Under the pieces are notes generated by a model. The model searched no databases, was not told the DNA's origin, and saw only the letters and a program-made list of their open reading frames with translations. Of a stretch of DNA of 64,000 bases, positions 7,454-16,517 are shown piece by piece (position 1 is the stretch's first letter; each line of letters starts with the position of its first letter). The DNA comes from Pseudoduganella plicata (GTDB lineage: Bacteria > Pseudomonadota > Gammaproteobacteria > Burkholderiales > Burkholderiaceae_D). Made by a program: the position numbers and the translations under genes. The stretch lies in the NCBI RefSeq assembly GCF_004421005.1, contig NZ_CP038026.1, positions 434,001 to 498,000 of the forward strand, given 5' to 3'.

Positions 7454-8959
7454 TCACTTCACGCCGTGCATCAGCTTCTGGATCAGCGGTGCAACCAGGA
7501 ACAGCACGATGCCGCCACCCACGAGCGACCAGAAGCCGAACGTGTAGCCGGACAGCGCGGACGCCACCGACATGCCCGATTCGCCACTGACGTGCGAGGC
7601 GAAGATGCCGGAGAGGTTGTTGCCGATACCGGTGGACAGGAACCAGCCGCCCATGCCCAGCCCGACCAGGCGCACGGGAGCGAGCTTCGTCACCATCGAC
7701 AGGCCGATCGGCGACAGGCACAGCTCACCGATGGACTGGATCACGTAGACCATGAACAGCGTCCAGAACGGGATCTTGCCTTCGCCGGACACCAGCGACG
7801 ACAGCGCGAACATCAGCAGCGCGAACGCGACGCCGTTGAAGATCAGGCCCAGGCCGAATTTGCGCGGGATCGACGGGTCGGCATTGCGCCGCGCCAGCCA
7901 GATCCACGTGGCGGCAATGATCGGCGCGCACGTGATGATGGCGATCGAGTTCACGCTCTGGAACCAGGCCGTCGGGAAGATCCAGCCGCCGAAATCGCGG
8001 TTGACGATGTTCTCGGCCAGGAAGGTGAACGAGCTGCCGGCCTGTTCGAAGAACATCCAGAACAGGATGTTGAAGGCGAAGATGATCAGCATCGCGAACA
8101 CCTTGTCGCGCGCGACGGGGCCGTTGCGGAAGCCCTCGACGATCAGCATGATGGCCAGCAGGATGAACAGCACCGTCAGCACGACCTGCAGTTGCTGGGC
8201 ACCGACGGCCAGCAGCGCGAACACGATGGGGATGACGACGAAGGCGCCGACGATCACGTACACCACGCGCGCCATGCTGCCCGCTTCCGCTTCGGGACTG
8301 CCGATGCCCTTGAGACCCTGGCGGCCGAAGAAGAACCACACAAGGCTGATCAGCATGCCGACGCCGGAGGCGATAAAGACGATCTTGTAGGCCGGCGTAT
8401 CGCCCGTGTTGAACACGTACTGCGCCAGGTACTGCGTCAGGATCGGGGCGATGAAGGCGCCGCCGTTGATGCCCATGTAGAAGATCGTGAAGCCGGAATC
8501 GCGGCGCGTGTCGGCGGCGGAATACAGCTTGCCGACCATCGTCGAGATGTTGGGTTTGAACAGGCCGTTACCCGTGATGATCGTGGCCAGGCCCAGCTTG
8601 AAGACGGTCGGATCGGGGTAGGCGATCATGAACAGGCCGGCCGCCATGAAGGTGGCGCCGATCAGGATGGAACGCTGGTACCCCAGCACGCGGTCGGCCA
8701 CGTAGCCGCCGAACAGCGCCGCCGCATACACCAGCGCCAGGTAGGAACCGTAGGTGAGGTTCGCGTCGGCCTCGCCGGACGCGGCGCCGCCGTGAAACTG
8801 CGCGACGATATAGAGCACAAGGGCCCAGCGAATGCCGTAGAACGCGAAGCGTTCCCAGAATTCGGTCATGAACAACATCCAGAGTGGGGCCGGATGTCCC
8901 ATGATCTGGCGGAATTCCGGGATCGCCGTTTCTCGCGCCGCGTTGGTTGCACCGCTCAT
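7454..8959 (-). CDS. POT/PTR2-family proton-dependent peptide transporter
   Basis: 501 residues with about 14 hydrophobic segments. The POT signature ExxERFxYY appears as EFWERFAFYG near residue 33, followed by the second family motif in GNGLFKPNISTMVG and FYMGINGGAF. The family imports di- and tripeptides with protons across the inner membrane. The start is well supported: CAGGAGGT lies just upstream of ATG 8959. It is monocistronic, divergent from ppnN, and ends next to the bidirectional terminator at 7409-7434. The exact substrate range cannot be read from the sequence. Confidence 0.92.
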   Translation of the reverse strand: MSGATNAARETAIPEFRQIMGHPAPLWMLFMTEFWERFAFYGIRWALVLYIVAQFHGGAASGEADANLTYGSYLALVYAAALFGGYVADRVLGYQRSILIGATFMAAGLFMIAYPDPTVFKLGLATIITGNGLFKPNISTMVGKLYSAADTRRDSGFTIFYMGINGGAFIAPILTQYLAQYVFNTGDTPAYKIVFIASGVGMLISLVWFFFGRQGLKGIGSPEAEAGSMARVVYVIVGAFVVIPIVFALLAVGAQQLQVVLTVLFILLAIMLIVEGFRNGPVARDKVFAMLIIFAFNILFWMFFEQAGSSFTFLAENIVNRDFGGWIFPTAWFQSVNSIAIITCAPIIAATWIWLARRNADPSIPRKFGLGLIFNGVAFALLMFALSSLVSGEGKIPFWTLFMVYVIQSIGELCLSPIGLSMVTKLAPVRLVGLGMGGWFLSTGIGNNLSGIFASHVSGESGMSVASALSGYTFGFWSLVGGGIVLFLVAPLIQKLMHGVK

Positions 8960-9050
8960 GCGGATACCTCCTGAAAAAAAGTCGCCATTGTAATGTACCG
9001 GGCCCGATTGTCGATCATTTCAGGTGGTGCACCGCAGCAATGTGGTAGAT

Positions 9051-9065
9051 TTGCAAGTATTGCAA
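9051..9065. promoter_or_regulatory. TTGCAA-gta-TTGCAA dyad upstream of ppnN
   Basis: Two copies of the self-complementary hexamer TTGCAA are separated by 3 bases, giving a perfect 15-bp dyad except for the centre. It lies in the 205-bp gap between the divergent transporter gene and ppnN, about 100 bases before the ppnN start. It could be a regulator binding site; no regulator is identified. Confidence 0.3.
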
Positions 9066-9164
9066 CACTGTTTGCCCGCCAGAGTGCGGCGGGATGTCGT
9101 ATATTGACGGTTCGTCCGGCTCCATTGACGAGCACGGCGGCAACTGAATAAGGATTCATGCACC

Positions 9165-10538
9165 ATGGAACAAGGCTTTGTCGATACACTGATTTCACCA
9201 GAGGGCAAACTTGAGGTCTTGTCCAAGGCGGAGGTCAACAAGCTGCTCGATTCCGGCAAGGGCGGCCTCTATAATATGTTCCGCAACTGCGCGCTCGCGG
9301 TCCTGAACTGCGGCAGCACCATCGACGATGGCAAGGAATTGCTGGAGCGCTACAAATCGTTCGAGATCAACATCATCCAGCGCGAACGCGGCATCAAGCT
9401 GGAGATCAAGGGCGCGCCCGCCATCGCTTTCGTCGACGGCAAGATGATCAAGGGCATCCACGAACACCTGTTCGCCGTGCTGCGCGATATCGTGTTTGTC
9501 AGCAACGAGGTAACAGGCAATCCCAAGTTCGACCTGGCGTCCACCGAAGGTATCACGGACGCCGTATTCCACATCCTGCGCAATGCCAATATCCTGCGTC
9601 CGCAACTGAATCCGAACCTGGTCGTCTGCTGGGGCGGCCATTCGATCAATCGCGCCGAATACAATTACTCGAAAGAAGTGGGCTACCAGCTGGGCCTGCG
9701 GGGCCTGGACATCTGCACGGGCTGCGGTCCGGGCGCGATGAAGGGCCCGATGAAGGGTGCCACCATCGGCCACGCCAAGCAGCGCTTTGTCAATGGCCGC
9801 TACCTGGGCATCACGGAGCCGGGCATCATCGCCGCCGAATCGCCGAACCCGATCGTCAACGACCTGGTCATCATGCCGGACATCGAAAAACGCCTCGAGG
9901 CATTCGTGCGCACGGGCCACGGCATCATCGTGTTCCCCGGCGGCGCCGGCACGGCCGAGGAGATCCTGTACATCCTGGGCATCCTGCTGCATCCGGATAA
10001 CGCGGACATCCCGTTCCCGCTGATCTTCACGGGCCCGGAATCGTCGCGCGACTACTTCGTGCAGATCAACGAGTTCCTCGGCACCACGCTGGGCGAGGCG
10101 GCGCAGGGGCGCTACAAGATCATCGTCGACGACCCGGAAGCGGTCGCGCGCGAGATGCAGGAGGGGATCAAACAGGTGCGCGAGTACCGCAAGGGCCGCA
10201 GCGATGCCTACTACTTCAACTGGGCCCTGAAGATCGACCAGGAATTCCAGCGCCCGTTCGCGCCCACGCACGAGAACATGCGCAACCTGAAGCTGCACAA
10301 GAACCAGCCCGTGCATCTGCTGGCGGCCAACCTGCGACGCGCCTTTTCCGGCGTCGTCGCGGGCAACGTCAAGGACGAGGGCATCCGCGCCATCGAACAG
10401 CACGGCCACTTCGAGATCCACGGCGACCTGGAGATCATGGAGCCGATGGACGGGCTGCTGGCATCGTTCGTCGCGCAAAGCCGCATGAAACTGCCGGGCA
10501 AGGCATACACGCCGTGCTACCGCGTGGTCAAGGGTTAA
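9165..10538 (+). CDS. ppnN: Pyrimidine/purine nucleotide 5'-monophosphate nucleosidase
   Basis: 457 residues, matching the length and layout of PpnN (YgdH). An N-terminal regulatory domain (opening EQGFVDTLISPEGKLEVLSKAEV) precedes a LOG / lysine-decarboxylase-like Rossmann domain with GCGPGAMKGPMKGA and the catalytic PGGAGTAEEI near residue 258. A C-terminal PpnN-specific domain follows. It hydrolyses nucleoside monophosphates to base plus ribose-5-phosphate; the E. coli enzyme is stimulated by (p)ppGpp. The gene is followed after 9 bases by a SLATT-domain gene. AAGGA lies about 10 bases before the ATG. Confidence 0.92.
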   Translation: MEQGFVDTLISPEGKLEVLSKAEVNKLLDSGKGGLYNMFRNCALAVLNCGSTIDDGKELLERYKSFEINIIQRERGIKLEIKGAPAIAFVDGKMIKGIHEHLFAVLRDIVFVSNEVTGNPKFDLASTEGITDAVFHILRNANILRPQLNPNLVVCWGGHSINRAEYNYSKEVGYQLGLRGLDICTGCGPGAMKGPMKGATIGHAKQRFVNGRYLGITEPGIIAAESPNPIVNDLVIMPDIEKRLEAFVRTGHGIIVFPGGAGTAEEILYILGILLHPDNADIPFPLIFTGPESSRDYFVQINEFLGTTLGEAAQGRYKIIVDDPEAVAREMQEGIKQVREYRKGRSDAYYFNWALKIDQEFQRPFAPTHENMRNLKLHKNQPVHLLAANLRRAFSGVVAGNVKDEGIRAIEQHGHFEIHGDLEIMEPMDGLLASFVAQSRMKLPGKAYTPCYRVVKG

Positions 10539-10547
10539 GCACGGACC

Positions 10548-11054
10548 GTGGTCGAACCGCACTATCATCCGCCGGGCAATCCCGATGAGCTGATCCTGGC
10601 GTGGCTGCGCCGCGCCAGGGAGTCGCAGCTGGGCCACTACCAGATGGCGACGATGCTGGAGCGGCGCAGCTATTGGCTGGGCGTGCCGGTGATCGTCATT
10701 TCAGGCATTGTCGGCACGTCCGTGTTCGCGTCCATTGCCGCCGAAGTGGTGTCGGTCGAAGCGAAACTCATCGTCGGCGCGCTCAGCGTCGTCGCCGCGA
10801 TCCTGTCCAGCCTGCAGACGTTCTTCAAATTTGCCGAACGGGCGGAAAAGCACAAGACGTTCGGCGCCCGCTACGGGGCCATCCGGCGAGAGCTGGAATC
10901 GATGCATGCCGGGGGCACCGCTGCACACGAACCGAACTACATCAACGTGCTGCGCGACAAGCTGGACCGGCTGGGGCAGGAAGCGCCCGCTGTCTCCAGT
11001 GCCGTGCATGCGCACGTGCTGAAGGTGATGCGCGAGGAAGCCGGCGCCGGCTGA
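10548..11054 (+). CDS. SLATT-domain two-TM membrane protein
   Basis: 168 residues from a GTG start. Two hydrophobic helices (LGVPVIVISGIVGTSVFASI and LIVGALSVVAAILSSLQTFF, about residues 44-95) are preceded by a helix with LERRSYWLG and followed by FAERAEKHKTFGARYGAIRRELE. This arrangement is the SLATT domain. Burroughs and Aravind predicted SLATT proteins to be pore-forming effectors coupled to nucleotide-generating or nucleotide-sensing proteins (SMODS, SLOG). Here the gene sits 9 bases after ppnN, an enzyme of the LOG superfamily related to SLOG. Function in this organism is unknown; a defence or stress role is inference. Confidence 0.78.
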   Translation: MVEPHYHPPGNPDELILAWLRRARESQLGHYQMATMLERRSYWLGVPVIVISGIVGTSVFASIAAEVVSVEAKLIVGALSVVAAILSSLQTFFKFAERAEKHKTFGARYGAIRRELESMHAGGTAAHEPNYINVLRDKLDRLGQEAPAVSSAVHAHVLKVMREEAGAG

Positions 11055-11085
11055 GCGCCATTGTGCACCGGGCCGTTCGCAGGCC

Positions 11086-11235
11086 GTGATCGAATTCGGC
11101 CTGCGCGTCAATGTGCTGGCGGCAGACAGGAACTTCCTGCGCGCGCGAGGTTACGTGGCCGAGGCGCAAGGCGTTGGCACGCGCAGCGTGGCGTCCCTGC
11201 TGAGCGACCTGCAAAGCGCGGCGACGGCCGGCTGA
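11086..11235 (+). pseudogene. Unrecognised C-terminal gene fragment
   Basis: A short reading frame with coding-like composition ends at TGA 11233-11235; it contains VIEFGLRVNVLAADRNF and RSVASLLSDLQ. It lacks a plausible start or ribosome-binding site and begins immediately after the SLATT gene stop. Because the next fragment looks like CheW, it may be the tail of a chemotaxis protein, but I cannot name the family. Confidence 0.3.
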
Positions 11236-11236
11236 T

Positions 11237-11648
11237 ATGACGTGCCCGAACGTGCCGGCGACGCTGCGGCGCCTTGCGCTTGTCACCATCGGCAGCGTGA
11301 GCGTCGGGGCCGATGTCGCCTGCGTCGCGCAGGCGTCGTCAATGCAGCGGTGTGCTGGTACCCGTGGCCGACCTGGCGCGCAGGGTCGAGACGGGGCCGC
11401 CGACGGTCGACAGTGCCGCGCGCCGCGTCCTGGTGTTGCGCGCGGACGGACGCTCGATCGGCCTGCCGGCGGCGGCCGTCGCACGGCTGCACCATGACGA
11501 CGATCCCAACGAGGTGTTCCAGCCCGGCGTACAGGTGCCGGATAGCGGGACGGCCGTCGGCATCCTGGAGGCCGCACGCCTCGTGGCGCCTGGCCTGTGC
11601 GTGGCGCGACGCACCCCAATCCCCAGGCGCAGCTGGTTTTTGCGCTGA
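11237..11648 (+). pseudogene. CheW-like chemotaxis coupling protein remnant
   Basis: Two pieces in different frames together resemble a CheW domain. The first (from ATG 11237) carries VTIGSVSVGADVACVAQAS, like the first CheW sheet. The second (from about 11343) carries LVPVADLARRVE, RVLVLRADGRSIGLPAAAV and TAVGILEAARLV, matching the order PVVDL, the DGR-x-x-GL strand and the terminal strand of CheW. About 20 residues between the pieces appear to be missing and the frame changes, so the gene is broken by more than one base. CheW links chemoreceptors to CheA. No other chemotaxis gene is present nearby. The assignment is by pattern only. Confidence 0.4.
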
Positions 11649-11848
11649 GACACGGCATTGCACGCCGAACGGCGGCCACGAGTTGCGGGCCGCGCCGCAG
11701 GGCGTTCCGCAACTAGCGGGATGAAAGTTATCATTATTATCACATACTGCGTAAATTCGTTTATGATGAGCGCGCCCTGGCCGCGCCGCGCGGACCTGGA
11801 CCCCACTTTACCGGCCGACTTCACGGCGTCAACACGAAGGAACGCACT

Positions 11849-12967
11849 ATGACAATGAAACCGCTGTATGCAATGCTGCTGGGTCTCGGACTTGCCTGCG
11901 CCAGTGCGCAGGCGCAAGGCCGTTACACCATTACCGACCTGTCCACCCTCACGCCGGGCGACCGGACCGCGCGATGGGAGGGCATCAACAATGGCGGCGA
12001 TCTCGTTGGGCAGGGAGGCGCCGGGGTGCTGTCCTATATCGGCGGCAAGCTGGCCGCCGAGTCGTCGTATGGCGGCGTGGAGAACGCTGCTATCGGCAAC
12101 AACGGTACCATCACATTCAATGCGCCGACATCCATGGGGGCAGGGTTTGTCTACATGGCTTACACGATCAGGAACGGCGTGACGGCGCAATTGCCCTTGA
12201 CCGCGCCGGAGGGCCTGAACTACGTCACCGCGATCAACAACGCTGGCGTGGCCGTCGGCGGCGCCGCCGACGGGGTGTACTGTGGCGGATGGGGCACGTG
12301 CGACGGTATAAATCGCGCGGTTATCTATAGCGATGGCACCCCCACTGTGCTCGGTACGCTCCCCGGCCATTACGAAAGCATGGCTACCGGGATCAACAAC
12401 CGCGGCGCCATCGTCGGCTGGAGCGGCAACGAAGGCTGGGGCGGCGCCTCGTTCATCTACGAGAACGGCACGATGCGCAACCTGAACGTGGGCGAGCACA
12501 ACACGGTGCCGGTCGCGATCAACGACGCTGGCTGGATCGCAGGCACGGAGTGGCTCGGGTTGGGTGGCGACGGTTCCTGGCTGATGATGAACGGCCAGGT
12601 GGAGCATATCTCCCTGCCCGGCAAGGGCGCCCGGGCCATTGATCTGAACAACGCAGGCGAACTGATCGGCGATTCCGGTTCCATCGGCGAGCATCGCGCG
12701 TGGATTCGCGTCGACGGCACGATCACGATGCTCGACGAGCTGCTGCACGAGGAAGGCTGGTCGGTGCTGAGGGTGTACGACCTGAACGACATGGGACAGA
12801 TCGTCGCGGAAGTGCGCCGCCCGGACGGCGAATATGTGTTTGCGGTGCTGACGCCGGACGAGCCGCCAGTGCTGCTGCCGGTGCCCGAACCGGGCACCTA
12901 TGCAATGCTGATGGCGGGCCTTGGCGTGATGGCATGGATGCGGCGCCGGCGCGACATCGGGGGGTGA
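11849..12967 (+). CDS. PEP-CTERM sorted exported protein with HAF-type repeats
   Basis: 372 residues. An N-terminal signal peptide (MKPLYAMLLGLGLACASAQAQ) is followed by repeated motifs such as INNGGDLVG, INNAGVAVGG, INNRGAIVGW, INDAGWIAG and LNNAGELIG, spaced about 40-50 residues apart. These are characteristic of HAF-repeat beta-propeller-like extracellular proteins. The C-terminus is a textbook PEP-CTERM signal: VPEPGTYAMLMAGLGVMAW then RRRR. The exosortase EpsH/XrtA system recognises this signal, and such proteins are typically linked to exopolysaccharide or floc formation. No exosortase gene is in the window. The gene ends before a strong bidirectional terminator shared with lysS. Confidence 0.88.
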   Translation: MTMKPLYAMLLGLGLACASAQAQGRYTITDLSTLTPGDRTARWEGINNGGDLVGQGGAGVLSYIGGKLAAESSYGGVENAAIGNNGTITFNAPTSMGAGFVYMAYTIRNGVTAQLPLTAPEGLNYVTAINNAGVAVGGAADGVYCGGWGTCDGINRAVIYSDGTPTVLGTLPGHYESMATGINNRGAIVGWSGNEGWGGASFIYENGTMRNLNVGEHNTVPVAINDAGWIAGTEWLGLGGDGSWLMMNGQVEHISLPGKGARAIDLNNAGELIGDSGSIGEHRAWIRVDGTITMLDELLHEEGWSVLRVYDLNDMGQIVAEVRRPDGEYVFAVLTPDEPPVLLPVPEPGTYAMLMAGLGVMAWMRRRRDIGG

Positions 12968-12986
12968 CGCAGCAAGCGGGCGTAAA

Positions 12987-13013
12987 AAAGCGCGGCGGAT
13001 GCCGCGCTTTTTT
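12987..13013. terminator. Bidirectional terminator between the PEP-CTERM gene and lysS
   Basis: AAAGCGCGGC, loop GGAT, GCCGCGCTTT followed by more T on the plus strand and preceded by A on the other side. The stem is 7 G/C-rich pairs flanked by A/T pairs. It serves both convergent genes. Confidence 0.9.
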
Positions 13014-13037
13014 TCGTTCGATCGGTCTTTCGACCGG

Positions 13038-14567
13038 TCAGTCTTCCTTGCGCAGGTGCGGGAACAGCAGCACGTCGCGGATGTTCGGCGAATCCGTCAG
13101 CAGCATGATCAGGCGGTCGATGCCGATGCCGCAGCCGCCGGCCGGCGGCATGCCGTATTCCAGCGCGCGGATGTAGTCGGCATCGTAGTACATCGCTTCG
13201 TCGTCCCCGGCTTCTTTCGCGGCCACCTGGGCCAGGAACCGGGCCGACTGGTCTTCCGCGTCGTTCAGCTCCGAGAAGCCGTTGGCGATCTCGCGGCCGA
13301 CCATGAACAGCTCGAAGCGCTCCGTGATGCCTTTACGCGTGTCCGATGCGCGTGCCAGCGGCGAGACTTCCTCCGGGTAGTCGATGATGAACGTCGGCTC
13401 CCACAGCTGCGCTTCCGCCGTTTCCTCGAACAGCGCCAGTTGCAGCGCGCCCAGGCCCGAGTGGGCGTGCGGCTTGACGCCGAACTTCTTCAGTTCCGCC
13501 TTGATGAATTCCGCATCGTTCAGCTGCGCGTCCGTGTAGTGCGGCGCGAACTTGTTGATGGCGCCGACGATCGTCAGACGGTGGAACGGCTTGGACAGGT
13601 CCAGCTCGCGGCCGCCGTACGTCAGCACGGCCGAACCGTGGGCGTCGGTCGCCGCCTGGCGGATCACGGCTTCCGTGAAGTTCATGATCCACTGGTAGTC
13701 CGTGTAGGCCGCATAGAACTCCATCATCGTGAATTCGGGGTTGTGTCGGATCGACACGCCTTCGTTACGGAAGTTGCGGTTGATCTCGAACACGCGGTCG
13801 AACCCGCCGACGACAAGGCGCTTCAGGTACAGCTCCGGCGCAATGCGCAGGAACATCTGCATGTCCAGCGCGTTGTGGTGCGTGATGAACGGCTTGGCCG
13901 CCGCGCCGCCCGGGATCGTGTGCAGCATCGGCGTTTCCACTTCCATGAACTCGTTGTCCTGCATGAAGCGGCGGATCGAGGCGATGGCGGCGGTACGGGC
14001 CTTGAACGTGCGGCGCGTTTCCTCGCTCATGATCAGGTCCACGTAGCGCTGGCGGTACCTGGTTTCCTGGTCGGCCAGGCCGTGGAATTTGTCCGGCAGG
14101 GGGCGCAGCGACTTGGTGATCAGGCGCAGCTCGGACACCTTGATGGTCAGTTCGTCCGTCTTGGTCTTGAACAGCGTGCCGACGACGCCGACGATGTCGC
14201 CCAGGTCGAACGTGCGGAACGCTTCCATCGACTCCTCGCCCGTGACGTCCAGCGTAACGTAGATCTGGATGCGGCCGTCGCACCTGACGCCCGACGAATC
14301 CTGCAAGGTCGCGAAGGCGGCCTTCTTGCCGGCTTCGCGTTTCAACATCATGCGGCCCGCCAGGACCACGGAGACGGGGTTGGCTTCCAGGTCCTCGCGC
14401 GACTTGTCGCCGTACTGCAGGTGCAGGTCGGCCGCCTTGTGCTCGGGGCGGAAGTCGTTGGGGAAGGCGACGCCTTTATCGCGGATTGCCGCCAGCTTGG
14501 CACGGCGTTCGGCGATGATCTTGTTGTCGTCCTGGCCTGGCGCCTGGTCTTGGGTTTCCGTAGTCAT
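13038..14567 (-). CDS. lysS: Lysyl-tRNA synthetase, class II
   Basis: 509 residues. An N-terminal OB-fold anticodon-binding domain ([20 protein letters not shown]) precedes the class II catalytic core. Motif 2 is [20 protein letters not shown] near residue 264, and motif 3 is in [18 protein letters not shown] near residue 482. It charges tRNA-Lys with lysine in the cytoplasm. It is downstream of a HAD hydrolase and prfB on the same strand (gaps of 2 and 0 bases), which suggests one transcription unit prfB-HAD-lysS. The prfB-lysS pairing is a known conserved order in proteobacteria. Confidence 0.97.
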   Translation of the reverse strand: MTTETQDQAPGQDDNKIIAERRAKLAAIRDKGVAFPNDFRPEHKAADLHLQYGDKSREDLEANPVSVVLAGRMMLKREAGKKAAFATLQDSSGVRCDGRIQIYVTLDVTGEESMEAFRTFDLGDIVGVVGTLFKTKTDELTIKVSELRLITKSLRPLPDKFHGLADQETRYRQRYVDLIMSEETRRTFKARTAAIASIRRFMQDNEFMEVETPMLHTIPGGAAAKPFITHHNALDMQMFLRIAPELYLKRLVVGGFDRVFEINRNFRNEGVSIRHNPEFTMMEFYAAYTDYQWIMNFTEAVIRQAATDAHGSAVLTYGGRELDLSKPFHRLTIVGAINKFAPHYTDAQLNDAEFIKAELKKFGVKPHAHSGLGALQLALFEETAEAQLWEPTFIIDYPEEVSPLARASDTRKGITERFELFMVGREIANGFSELNDAEDQSARFLAQVAAKEAGDDEAMYYDADYIRALEYGMPPAGGCGIGIDRLIMLLTDSPNIRDVLLFPHLRKED

Positions 14568-14569
14568 GA

Positions 14570-15280
14570 TTATTCTGCTTCAGTAGGGGAGGTGGCGACG
14601 GCGCCGCTGGCGAACAGCGCGTCTATATTGAGTTCGGTGAAGTCGCGCGCGACGAGGATGACGTTGTCGAATTCGGCGAACGCCTCGGCCGGCAACGTCG
14701 TCGTCAGCACGACGGCGCGCATGCCGGCGCGACGGGCCGCTTCCACGCCCAGCGGCGCATCCTCGAACACGATGCAGTGCTCGGGCGGCACGCCGCAGCG
14801 CTCGGCGGCCAGCAGGAATACGTCCGGATTCGGTTTGCCGCGGGCCACGTCGGCTGCGCCCACGACGGCGTCGAAGTGACGGCGCAGGTCGAGGCCGTCG
14901 AGCGTGAAGACGATGTTGGCGGGCGGCGCGGCGGTGGCCACGGCCAGTCGCACGTCTGCCTCCTGGGCGGCGGCGATGAACTGCTCGAAGCCGGCCACCG
15001 TTTCAAGATGCGGGGCGTACAGCTCGCGGTACAGCTCTTCCTTCTCCGCGTCCAGCAGCGCCGTGTCTTCCTTCGTCAGGTGCTCGCCCAGGTAGGTGCG
15101 CATGATTTCATGGCCCTGGCGGCCCGCGGTGGCGCGGAAGAACTCGTCGCCATCGATCGCCTGGCCGCGGCGCTCGAAGAACGCCAGCCAGGATTTCGTA
15201 TGGAACGCCATATTGTCGACAATGGTGCCGTCCATGTCGAAGATGAAAGCACGCCCGCCAGCCTTGATGGTTGCCGTCAT
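14570..15280 (-). CDS. HAD-superfamily phosphatase/phosphomutase, beta-PGM-like
   Basis: 236 residues. HAD motif I is [10 protein letters not shown] (residues about 14-23), motif II lies around VATAAPP, the conserved Lys is in [10 protein letters not shown], and motif IV is [12 protein letters not shown] helical cap lies between motifs I and II, as in subfamily IA enzymes such as beta-phosphoglucomutase and phosphoglycolate phosphatase. Substrate cannot be decided from the sequence. The gene abuts prfB upstream (stop and start adjacent) and lies 2 bases before lysS, so it is likely co-translated within that operon. Confidence 0.88.
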   Translation of the reverse strand: MTATIKAGGRAFIFDMDGTIVDNMAFHTKSWLAFFERRGQAIDGDEFFRATAGRQGHEIMRTYLGEHLTKEDTALLDAEKEELYRELYAPHLETVAGFEQFIAAAQEADVRLAVATAAPPANIVFTLDGLDLRRHFDAVVGAADVARGKPNPDVFLLAAERCGVPPEHCIVFEDAPLGVEAARRAGMRAVVLTTTLPAEAFAEFDNVILVARDFTELNIDALFASGAVATSPTEAE

Positions 15281-16385
15281 TTATACACCCTGTTTCAGCG
15301 AGGCGGCAATGAAGTCGTCCAGATCGCCGTCCAGCACGTTTTTCGTATTGCCCGTTTCGAAGCCGGTCCGCAGGTCCTTGATGCGGGACTGGTCCAGCAC
15401 ATAGGAGCGGATCTGGTGGCCCCAGCCCACGTCCGTCTTCGAGTCTTCGAGCTTCTGCTGCTCGCTCATGCGCTTGCGCAGCTCGGCTTCGTACAGCTTC
15501 GCCTTCAGCATCTCCATCGCCTCGGCCTTGTTGCGGTGCTGCGAACGGTCATTCTGGCACTGCACGACGATGCCCGACGGCGCGTGCGTCAGGCGGACGG
15601 CGGAGTCGGTCTTGTTGATGTGCTGACCGCCGGCGCCGGACGCGCGGTAGGTATCGATGCGCAGGTCGGCCGGGTTGATCTCGATCTCGATCGAGTCATC
15701 CACTTCCGGATAGACGAACAGCGACGTAAACGACGTGTGGCGGCCGTTGGCGCTGTCGAACGGCGACTTGCGCACCAGGCGGTGCACGCCCGTTTCAGTG
15801 CGCAGGTGGCCGTAGGCGTAGTCGCCCTCGACCTTGATCGTGGCCGTCTTGATGCCGGCAACCTCGCCATCGGACTGTTCCATGACTTCGACCTTGAAGC
15901 CCTTGCGTTCGCAGTAGCGCACGTACTGGCGCAGCAGCATCGATGCCCAGTCCTGCGCCTCGGTCCCGCCGGCGCCGGCCTGGATGTCGATGAAGCAGTT
16001 GTTCGGGTCCATCGGGTTGTTGAACATGCGGCGGAATTCCAGGCCTTCGATGACTTTCTGGATTTCCGCCGTGTCGCCGATGACCGATTCCAGCGTCTCG
16101 TCGTCGCCTTCTTCCTTGCCCATCTCGAACAGCTCGGCCATGTCCGCGAGGTCGCTCTGCGCCTTCGTCAGCGTGTCGACGATGGCCTCCAGGGCCTTCT
16201 TCTCGCGGCCCATTTCCTGGGCCTTCTTGGGATCGTTCCAGACCGCCGCGTCTTCCAGCTCGGCGTTCAGCTGTTCCAGTTTCTCCGACTTCTTATCGAA
16301 GTCAAAGATACCTCCGAAGTTCGGCTTCGCGGGTCGTCAGATCTGCGAGCTGGGCGGAGAGGGCGTTAATGCGTTCGGCTTCCAT
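15281..16385 (-). CDS. prfB: Peptide chain release factor 2 with programmed +1 frameshift
   Basis: The gene begins at ATG 16385 ([15 protein letters not shown]) and reads 27 codons to an in-frame TGA at 16302-16304. A +1 shift on CTT-T-GAC then continues as [16 protein letters not shown] to the stop at 15281, giving 367 residues, the normal RF2 length. The SPF stop-codon recognition motif (RKSPFDS) is near residue 207 and the catalytic GGQ (SGAGGQHIN) near 254. RF2 releases peptides at UGA and UAA, and the internal UGA autoregulates its level. The coding parts are complement(16305-16385) then complement(15281-16303). The bounds given are for the whole gene. Confidence 0.97.
16301..16313 (-). 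promoter_or_regulatory. RF2 recoding site (AGG TAT CTT TGA C)
   Basis: On the minus strand the codons read CGG AGG TAT CTT TGA C. The slippery CTT-TGA-C is identical to the classical prfB site. The internal Shine-Dalgarno-like element is CGGAGG here, in place of the common AGGGGG, at the same distance from the shift codon. The site makes RF2 synthesis depend on slow decoding of UGA. Confidence 0.95.
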
Positions 16386-16400
16386 GATTTTTAGTTCTCT

Positions 16401-16434
16401 GTAGAGTGCGATCAAACCTCGGATTATACTCTAC
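16401..16434 (-). promoter_or_regulatory. Candidate prfB promoter region
   Basis: On the minus strand a perfect -10 hexamer TATAAT lies at 16428-16423, about 40 bases before the prfB ATG. GTAGAG (16401-16406) and CTCTAC (16429-16434) form an inverted repeat flanking it. No clear -35 hexamer is visible at 17 bases, so the promoter call is tentative. Confidence 0.4.
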
Positions 16435-16517
16435 GAGCCGCGCCGGCGCGGGCCGTCTTGCTGCCGCCAGGCGGGGTGCGTATGATGGCGCCCGTCCCGT
16501 CTTTTTCGCCGCCTGCC

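Larger units (their letters stand above)
11055..11848. other. Decayed region with gene fragments and promoter-like DNA
   Basis: About 790 bp without an intact gene. It holds the tail of an unrecognised reading frame (11086-11235), a CheW-like remnant (11237-11648) and an AT-rich stretch (about 11720-11770). A candidate promoter for the PEP-CTERM gene lies in the AT-rich stretch, with a TATGAT -10 hexamer near 11762 and TATCAC 18 bases upstream. The coding texture of the fragments suggests former chemotaxis genes. Confidence 0.5.
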
